Part shown: piece after piece, positions 58,020 through 64,000 of the stretch
Layout: the number at the start of each line of letters is the position of its first letter
Numbering within the stretch: position 1 is the first letter of the stretch
Assembly: GCA_016790965.1 (NCBI GenBank)
Contig: JAEUNZ010000012.1
Span: forward strand, 89,910-153,909
Source: SSSZ01 sp016790965
GTDB taxonomy: Bacteria; Pseudomonadota; Gammaproteobacteria; Burkholderiales; Rhodocyclaceae
DNA length: 64,000 nucleotides
Reading direction: 5' to 3'
Translations under genes and position numbers: made by a program
Notes under the pieces: generated by a model
Told to the model about the DNA's origin: nothing
Database searches by the model: none
Seen by the model: only the letters and a program-made list of their open reading frames with translations

Positions 58020-58777
58020 GAATTCTCGCCATCACCAACCAGAAGGGCGGCGTCGGCAAGACCACGACGGCAGTCAATCTGGCCGCCAGTCTGGCCGCAG
58101 CCGGCCGCAGCGTCCTGCTCATCGATCTCGATCCCCAGGGCAACGCCACCACGGGTTCCGGCATCACAAAGAAGGAGGCGCTGCCCACGGTGTACCAGCT
58201 TCTCCTGGGGCTGGCCTCCCTGAAAGAAGTCTGCCTGCCCACCGAATTCGGCTTTGACATCCTTCCCGCCAATCGCGAACTGGCCGGCGCGGAGGTCGAA
58301 CTGATCGATGTGGAGGCACGGGAGTTCCGTCTGCGCGACGCCATCGCGGCCGCCGGATCCCGCTATGACTTTGTGCTCATCGACTGCCCGCCTGCCCTCA
58401 ACATGCTCACCGTGAATGGTCTCGTCGCTTCCGACGCCGTGCTCATTCCCATGCAGTGCGAGTACTACGCCCTGGAGGGGCTTTCCGATCTGGTCGAAAC
58501 CCTGCGCAAGGTGCGTACCCACCTCAATCACAGGCTGGAGATCGAAGGCCTGCTGCGCACCATGTATAACCCGCAGAGCACGCTCACCCAGCAAGTTTCG
58601 GCTGAACTGGAGAGCCATTTCGGCGCCAAGGTGTATCGCACCATCGTCCCGCGCAATGTCCGTCTCGCCGAAGCGCCGTCCTTCGGCAAGCCGGTCATCG
58701 CCTTCGACAAAAGCTCCAGGGGTGCCCAGGCCTACAGCGCCCTGGCCCAAGAAATCCTCGAAAGGATCGCCGCATGA
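58016..58777 (+). CDS. parA: Chromosome-partitioning ATPase ParA
   Basis: A 253-residue deviant Walker ATPase for chromosome segregation. The P-loop is at NQKGGVGKTT, with LIDLDPQGNAT and IDCPPALNMLTVNG following. The start at 58016 overlaps rsmG by four bases and the stop overlaps parB by four bases. It works with the next gene and centromere-like parS sites. Confidence 0.95.
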   Translation: MRILAITNQKGGVGKTTTAVNLAASLAAAGRSVLLIDLDPQGNATTGSGITKKEALPTVYQLLLGLASLKEVCLPTEFGFDILPANRELAGAEVELIDVEAREFRLRDAIAAAGSRYDFVLIDCPPALNMLTVNGLVASDAVLIPMQCEYYALEGLSDLVETLRKVRTHLNHRLEIEGLLRTMYNPQSTLTQQVSAELESHFGAKVYRTIVPRNVRLAEAPSFGKPVIAFDKSSRGAQAYSALAQEILERIAA

Positions 58778-59631
58778 TGATCAAGATGAAGGGCCTCGGC
58801 CGTGGGCTCGACGCCCTCCTGTCGGGCAAGGAAGAACAGCACGCCGACGAGCAGCGCCTGCTGCCCGTGGATCGCCTGCGCCCGGGCAAGTACCAGCCCC
58901 GCACCCGCATGGACGAAACCTCCCTCGCCGAACTCGCCGCCTCGATCAAGGCCCAGGGCGTCATGCAGCCCATCCTGGTGCGGGTGGTGGATGCTACCCC
59001 TGGCGCTGAACGCTACGAGATCGTTGCTGGCGAGCGCCGCTGGCGTGCCGCCCAACTCGCCTCCCTCGCCGAGGTGCCCGTCCTGGTACGGGCCATTGCC
59101 GACGAGCAGGCCCTGGCCATGGCACTCATCGAGAATATCCAGCGCGAAAACCTCAACCCCTTGGAGGAAGCCCAGGGCATCAAGCGCCTGGTGGACGAAT
59201 TTGGCCTCACCCATGAACAGGCGGCAGATGCCGTCGGCCGCTCCCGTCCGGCGACCTCCAACCTGCTTCGTCTATTGCAGCTTTCCGCGCCGGTGCAGGA
59301 ACTGCTCATGAGCGGTAAGCTGGACATGGGCCACGCCCGCGCCCTGCTGCCCCTCAAGGCTGGCCAGCAGGTCGGTGCCGCCCAGACCATCGTGCAGAAA
59401 GGCCTTTCGGTCCGCGAAGCCGAGCGTCTCGTTCAGCAGCTCCTCATCCCGCCCCCGGCGCCAGCGGCCAAGCCGGTCAATCGCGATCTCTTGCGCTTGC
59501 AGGAAGAACTTTCCGACAGCCTTGGTGCCGTGGTTGCCATCCAGGCGAGCGCCAAGGGCAAGGGAAAGGTCACCATCGAATTCGGCGATCTGGAGCAACT
59601 GGATGGACTGCTTCAGCGTTTCCGGGCCTGA
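58774..59631 (+). CDS. parB: Chromosome-partitioning protein ParB
   Basis: A 285-residue centromere-binding CTPase with GLGRGLDALLSG at the N-terminus, AGERRWRAAQLA, ENIQRENLNPLEEA and a helix-turn-helix (THEQAADAVGRSRPATSNLL). It lies directly after parA. No perfect parS site was noticed in the window by eye. Confidence 0.95.
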   Translation: MMIKMKGLGRGLDALLSGKEEQHADEQRLLPVDRLRPGKYQPRTRMDETSLAELAASIKAQGVMQPILVRVVDATPGAERYEIVAGERRWRAAQLASLAEVPVLVRAIADEQALAMALIENIQRENLNPLEEAQGIKRLVDEFGLTHEQAADAVGRSRPATSNLLRLLQLSAPVQELLMSGKLDMGHARALLPLKAGQQVGAAQTIVQKGLSVREAERLVQQLLIPPPAPAAKPVNRDLLRLQEELSDSLGAVVAIQASAKGKGKVTIEFGDLEQLDGLLQRFRA

Positions 59632-59705
59632 ATTTTGTCACGACACGAAGGGCTGGGAAGCCCTGTCGATTGGCATAGTGGGCCAATTGCTGCACTGCAA
59701 CACAA

Positions 59706-59734
59706 TTGACTGAATTTTGAGCGTCTGTTAGAGT
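59706..59734 (+). promoter_or_regulatory. Sigma-70 promoter of the atp operon
   Basis: TTGACT (59706-59711) and TAGAGT (59729-59734) are spaced 17 bases apart. The expected start point near 59741 lies about 20 bases before the TTG codon of the first gene. Confidence 0.65.
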
Positions 59735-59760
59735 TGCGCCGCTTTAGACCGAGGCCCGTC

Positions 59761-60117
59761 TTGCCCGACCAAGTCGTATGGATTCTGAGCCGGCAAGCGG
59801 CACTAGCGATCGTCCTGGGGGCGATCGTTTGGGGGTTCGCCGATGCCCATTCGGCGGTCTCGGTCCTGATCGGGGGATCCATCGGCGTCATTGCCAACCT
59901 CGGCTACGTGCTGAGGGCGATGCGGCTGACGTCGGGAAGTGATCCGGTAAAGCTTTACCGGGCGCAGGCAGCGGGTGAGGGCTTCAAGTTTCTCCTCACA
60001 TTGGCTGGCTTTGCCCTTGTTTTTCTGGGGTACCGGGAAGTGGCGGTTCTGCCGTTGTTTCTCGGTTACGCATCAACCTTCGTCATCTACTGGCTGGCAT
60101 TGCTGAAGCAACGCTGA
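59761..60117 (+). CDS. atpI: ATP synthase subunit I
   Basis: A 118-residue membrane protein with four hydrophobic segments (VWILSRQAALAIVLGAIVWG and following). It precedes atpB as in other bacteria, where AtpI aids c-ring assembly or Mg2+ handling. The start is taken as TTG at 59761 with GAGG eight bases before. A more distant TTG at 59734 would lie in the -10 box. Rare start codons make the exact N-terminus uncertain. Confidence 0.82.
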   Translation: MPDQVVWILSRQAALAIVLGAIVWGFADAHSAVSVLIGGSIGVIANLGYVLRAMRLTSGSDPVKLYRAQAAGEGFKFLLTLAGFALVFLGYREVAVLPLFLGYASTFVIYWLALLKQR

Positions 60118-60133
60118 GCGGACTGGAGAAAAA

Positions 60134-60934
60134 ATGAGCGCAGAAGGCGGAACCGCAGGTTATATCCAACACCACCTCACTAATCTGGCCGTCTGTGGCG
60201 ACGCTGCCAAAGTCGACGGCGTTTGTCAGGGCTTCTGGGTATTTCACCTGGATACCCTTCTGGTCTCCGGAATTCTCGGCCTGGTAGTCTTCGGTTTCAT
60301 GGCCATGCTGGCCAGCAAGGCCACTGCCGGCGTGCCTTCCGGCGGACAGAATTTCGTCGAGATGGTCGTGGGTCTCGTCGACCAGCAGGTGCGCGATACC
60401 TTCCACGGCAAGAGCGCGTTGGTCACCCCCTTGGCCATCACCATTTTCGTCTGGGTGTTCGTTATGAACGCCATGGACCTGATTCCCGTGGATTTCCTGC
60501 CCTTCGCGGCCCAGAAGATCACCGGCAACGAGCATCTGCCCTTCAAGTTCGTCCCCACTACCGACCCCAATCTGACTTTTGCCATGTCCATCAGCGTGTT
60601 CTTCATCATGATTTGGATGAACATCAAGGTGAAGGGCGTGGGAGGCTATCTGCACGAAGTCTTCTCGGCCCCCTTCGGCGCCAAGCTGGCTCCGGTGAAC
60701 TTCATCTTCCGCGTCGTCGAAGACATCGCCAAGCCCATCTCCTTGGCGCTGCGTCTCTTCGGCAACATGTATGCTGGCGAAATGGTCTTCATTCTGATCG
60801 CCTTGCTGGGTCTGTACCAGCTTCCCCTGGCACTGCCCTGGGAACTGTTCCACATCCTGATCATCACCCTGCAGGCCTTCGTGTTCATGATGCTGACCAT
60901 CGTGTACATGTCGATGGCCGCAGAATCCCACTAA
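60134..60934 (+). CDS. atpB: ATP synthase subunit a
   Basis: A 266-residue F0 a subunit with multiple membrane helices. The proton-channel region is seen in ISLALRLFGNMYAGEMVFILIALLG, with the essential Arg in the LRLFGN motif. GGAGAAAAA precedes the ATG. It is followed by atpE after 69 bases. Confidence 0.95.
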   Translation: MSAEGGTAGYIQHHLTNLAVCGDAAKVDGVCQGFWVFHLDTLLVSGILGLVVFGFMAMLASKATAGVPSGGQNFVEMVVGLVDQQVRDTFHGKSALVTPLAITIFVWVFVMNAMDLIPVDFLPFAAQKITGNEHLPFKFVPTTDPNLTFAMSISVFFIMIWMNIKVKGVGGYLHEVFSAPFGAKLAPVNFIFRVVEDIAKPISLALRLFGNMYAGEMVFILIALLGLYQLPLALPWELFHILIITLQAFVFMMLTIVYMSMAAESH

Positions 60935-61003
60935 GCTTTCGCAGTTCGTCGTCGTTCTACTTTCAACCCCGCAGCACCCTTTTTAACTTACTGAGGAGTA
61001 AAC

Positions 61004-61267
61004 ATGGAACTCGCAACCGTCCTCTCCAACACCGCCATCGCTGTCGCCATCCTGATCGGCTGCGGCGCTCTCGGTACCGCCATCGGCTTCGGTATCCTCG
61101 GCGGCCGTTTCCTGGAAGGCGCTGCCCGTCAGCCGGAAATGATCCCCACCCTGCAGGTCAAGATGTTCATCGTGGCCGGTCTGCTCGACGCCGTGACCAT
61201 GATCGGTGTTGGTATCGCCCTGTTCCTGTTGTTCGCCAACCCGTTCCTGGCCCTGCTGAAGCACTAA
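61004..61267 (+). CDS. atpE: ATP synthase subunit c
   Basis: An 87-residue two-helix proteolipid of the c-ring. The proton-binding carboxylate is D62 in AGLLDAVTMIGVG, with no sodium-type residues around it, which fits a proton-driven enzyme. GAGGAG lies just before the ATG. The polar loop RFLEGAARQPE is conserved. Confidence 0.96.
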   Translation: MELATVLSNTAIAVAILIGCGALGTAIGFGILGGRFLEGAARQPEMIPTLQVKMFIVAGLLDAVTMIGVGIALFLLFANPFLALLKH

Positions 61268-61304
61268 TCCGCGCCCCTGAAACCCAACTTACCAGGAGGT
61301 TAGC

Positions 61305-61775
61305 GTGAATATCAACGCTACACTGATTGGCCAGGCAATCTGGTTTGCGATCTTCATCTGGATCACGATGAAGTATGTCTGGCCGCCGCTGCAAAAGGCG
61401 ATGGCCGACCGTCAATCCCAGATCGCTGAAGGCCTGGCTGCGGCCGAACGTGGCAAGAACGAGCAAGAGCTCGCCGCCAAGCGTTCCGCCGAGGCGCTGC
61501 GGGAAGCCAAGGAGAAGTCCGCGGATCTCGTCGCCCAAGCCGAAAAGCGTGCGCAGCAGATCGTCGAGGAAGCCAAGGGCAATGCCAAGGTGGAGGCCGA
61601 CAAGGTCGTCGCCGGTGCCAAGGCGGAAATCGAACAGGAAGTCGAACGTGCCAAGCAGCAATTGCGTGAGCGCGTCGCCGAACTGGCGGTTGCCGGTGCC
61701 GAGAAGATCCTGCGCAAGGAAATCAACGCGTCCGTGCATGCCGATATGCTGGGCGCCCTGAAGCAGGGCTTGTAA
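61305..61775 (+). CDS. atpF: ATP synthase subunit b
   Basis: A 156-residue peripheral stalk protein with one N-terminal membrane helix (LIGQAIWFAIFIWITMKYVW) and a long charged coiled coil. The start is GTG at 61305 with a perfect AGGAGGT site. It is two bases from atpH. Confidence 0.95.
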   Translation: MNINATLIGQAIWFAIFIWITMKYVWPPLQKAMADRQSQIAEGLAAAERGKNEQELAAKRSAEALREAKEKSADLVAQAEKRAQQIVEEAKGNAKVEADKVVAGAKAEIEQEVERAKQQLRERVAELAVAGAEKILRKEINASVHADMLGALKQGL

Positions 61776-61776
61776 T

Positions 61777-62325
61777 ATGGCCGAGTCCGTAACTATCGCC
61801 CGTCCCTACGCCGAGGCCCTTTTCCGGGCTGCGAAGGATAGCGGCAAGCTGGCCAAGTGGGCCGAGCAGATCGCTCTGCTCGGTCAGGTGGCAGCCAATC
61901 CCGAGGCCCGCGCGGCCATCGGTGACCCCAACGTGGCGGCCACGCAACTGGTCGACCTCTTCCGGTCTGCCTGCGCTTCCGCCAAGGAGTCGGCGGTAGA
62001 TGCGGAGCTGTCGAACTTCATCCAGCTGCTGTCCAACAACGACCGTCTGGGGCTTTTGCCCGAAATCGCAGGCCTGTACGAAAGCTACAAGCAAGCGGAA
62101 GAAGGTACCAAGCAAGCCGAGATCGTTTCGGCCTTCCCCCTCGACGATGCCCAGGTGAAAGCACTGGTGCCGCAACTCGAAACGGTCTTCAAGACCAAGC
62201 TCGAAGCTTCGGTGTCAATCGACCCAGAGCTCATTGGCGGCGTCAAGGTCATCGTCGGCGACCAGATGCTGGATGCTTCAGTCCGCGGCAAGCTCGACGC
62301 CATGGCAACGGCACTGAACCACTAG
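61777..62325 (+). CDS. atpH: ATP synthase subunit delta
   Basis: A 182-residue stalk protein linking F1 and F0. Hallmarks are ARPYAEALFRAAKD at the N-terminus and SIDPELIGGVKVIVGDQMLDAS near the end. It sits between atpF and atpA in the standard order. Confidence 0.95.
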   Translation: MAESVTIARPYAEALFRAAKDSGKLAKWAEQIALLGQVAANPEARAAIGDPNVAATQLVDLFRSACASAKESAVDAELSNFIQLLSNNDRLGLLPEIAGLYESYKQAEEGTKQAEIVSAFPLDDAQVKALVPQLETVFKTKLEASVSIDPELIGGVKVIVGDQMLDASVRGKLDAMATALNH

Positions 62326-62334
62326 GAGAATTTC

Positions 62335-63873
<1,539 letters not shown>

Positions 63874-63890
63874 TCGCTTAGGAGAACGCC

Positions 63891-64000
63891 ATGCCTAGCG
63901 GCAAGGAAATTCGCAACAAGATCAAGAGCGTCGAGAACACGCGCAAGATCACCAAGGCCATGGAGATGGTGGCCGCATCCAAAATGCGCAAGGCGCAGGA
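63891..64000 (+). CDS. atpG: ATP synthase subunit gamma, 5' end only
   Basis: The frame begins MPSGKEIRNKIKSVENTRKI and continues TKAMEMVAASKMRKAQ, the conserved N-terminal helix of the gamma subunit. TAGGAG lies eight bases before the ATG. The rest lies outside the window. Confidence 0.95.
   Translation, partial: MPSGKEIRNKIKSVENTRKITKAMEMVAASKMRKAQ

Overview
The window is GC-rich, gene-dense bacterial DNA from a betaproteobacterium. The most likely placement is Rhodocyclales (Azoarcus/Thauera/Dechloromonas/Aromatoleum relatives). This rests on gene order (polA, nadD-rsfS-rlmH-maf, zapB-zapA-6S RNA, mnmG-rsmG-parAB-atp), on an AorABC-type tungsten aldehyde oxidoreductase like that of Aromatoleum, and on the style of the c-di-GMP and hybrid-kinase proteins. 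No phage, insertion sequence, CRISPR array or tRNA was seen. The DNA reads as core chromosome with small accessory islands.

Layout. 1-6650: 5' part of polA, a LOG-family gene, a DUF2782 protein, two tandem BPSS1780-type membrane proteins, and a tightly overlapped nadD-rsfS-rlmH-maf run. 6850-12360: a glycosyltransferase-like gene, then convergent GGDEF and GGDEF-EAL genes separated by a palindromic repeat. 12690-21450: an NlpC/P60 lipoprotein and an eight-gene minus-strand operon, aorA-aorB-aorC-thiS/moaD-like-small ORF-moxR-vWA-DUF364. This looks like a tungsten aldehyde oxidoreductase with its own maturation set, preceded by a plausible sigma-54 promoter. 21850-26070: riboflavin (ribE-ribBA-ribH), nusB, thiL and pgpA. 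26290-31230: a hemerythrin and a btuB-btuC-btuD uptake operon under a cobalamin riboswitch. 31300-36160: zapB, zapA, 6S RNA, an EVE protein, a TauE/SafE permease, ubiD, a GNAT protein and sfsA. 36470-48820: two large hybrid histidine kinases, a beta-propeller protein, dacB, an Old Yellow Enzyme, a sirtuin, and a stand-alone HATPase coupled to a receiver-TPR protein. 48820-55370: btuF, a SCO protein, a very proline-rich FecR-domain protein and a second receiver-TPR protein. 55510-64000: mnmG-rsmG-parA-parB and the atp operon, atpI through the start of atpG.

How the parts work together. The cobalamin genes are split: receptor, permease and ATPase lie under the riboswitch, while the binding protein is translationally coupled to a signalling pair 18 kb away. 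The AOR operon combines the catalytic enzyme with a MoaD-like sulfur carrier, a MoxR ATPase, a vWA protein and a putative metal-chelating DUF364 protein. That mirrors the MoxR/vWA pairs that install metals in other enzymes, and it is the most interesting system here. A family of intergenic palindromic repeats occurs at least three times, and two copies supply the stop codon of a flanking gene.
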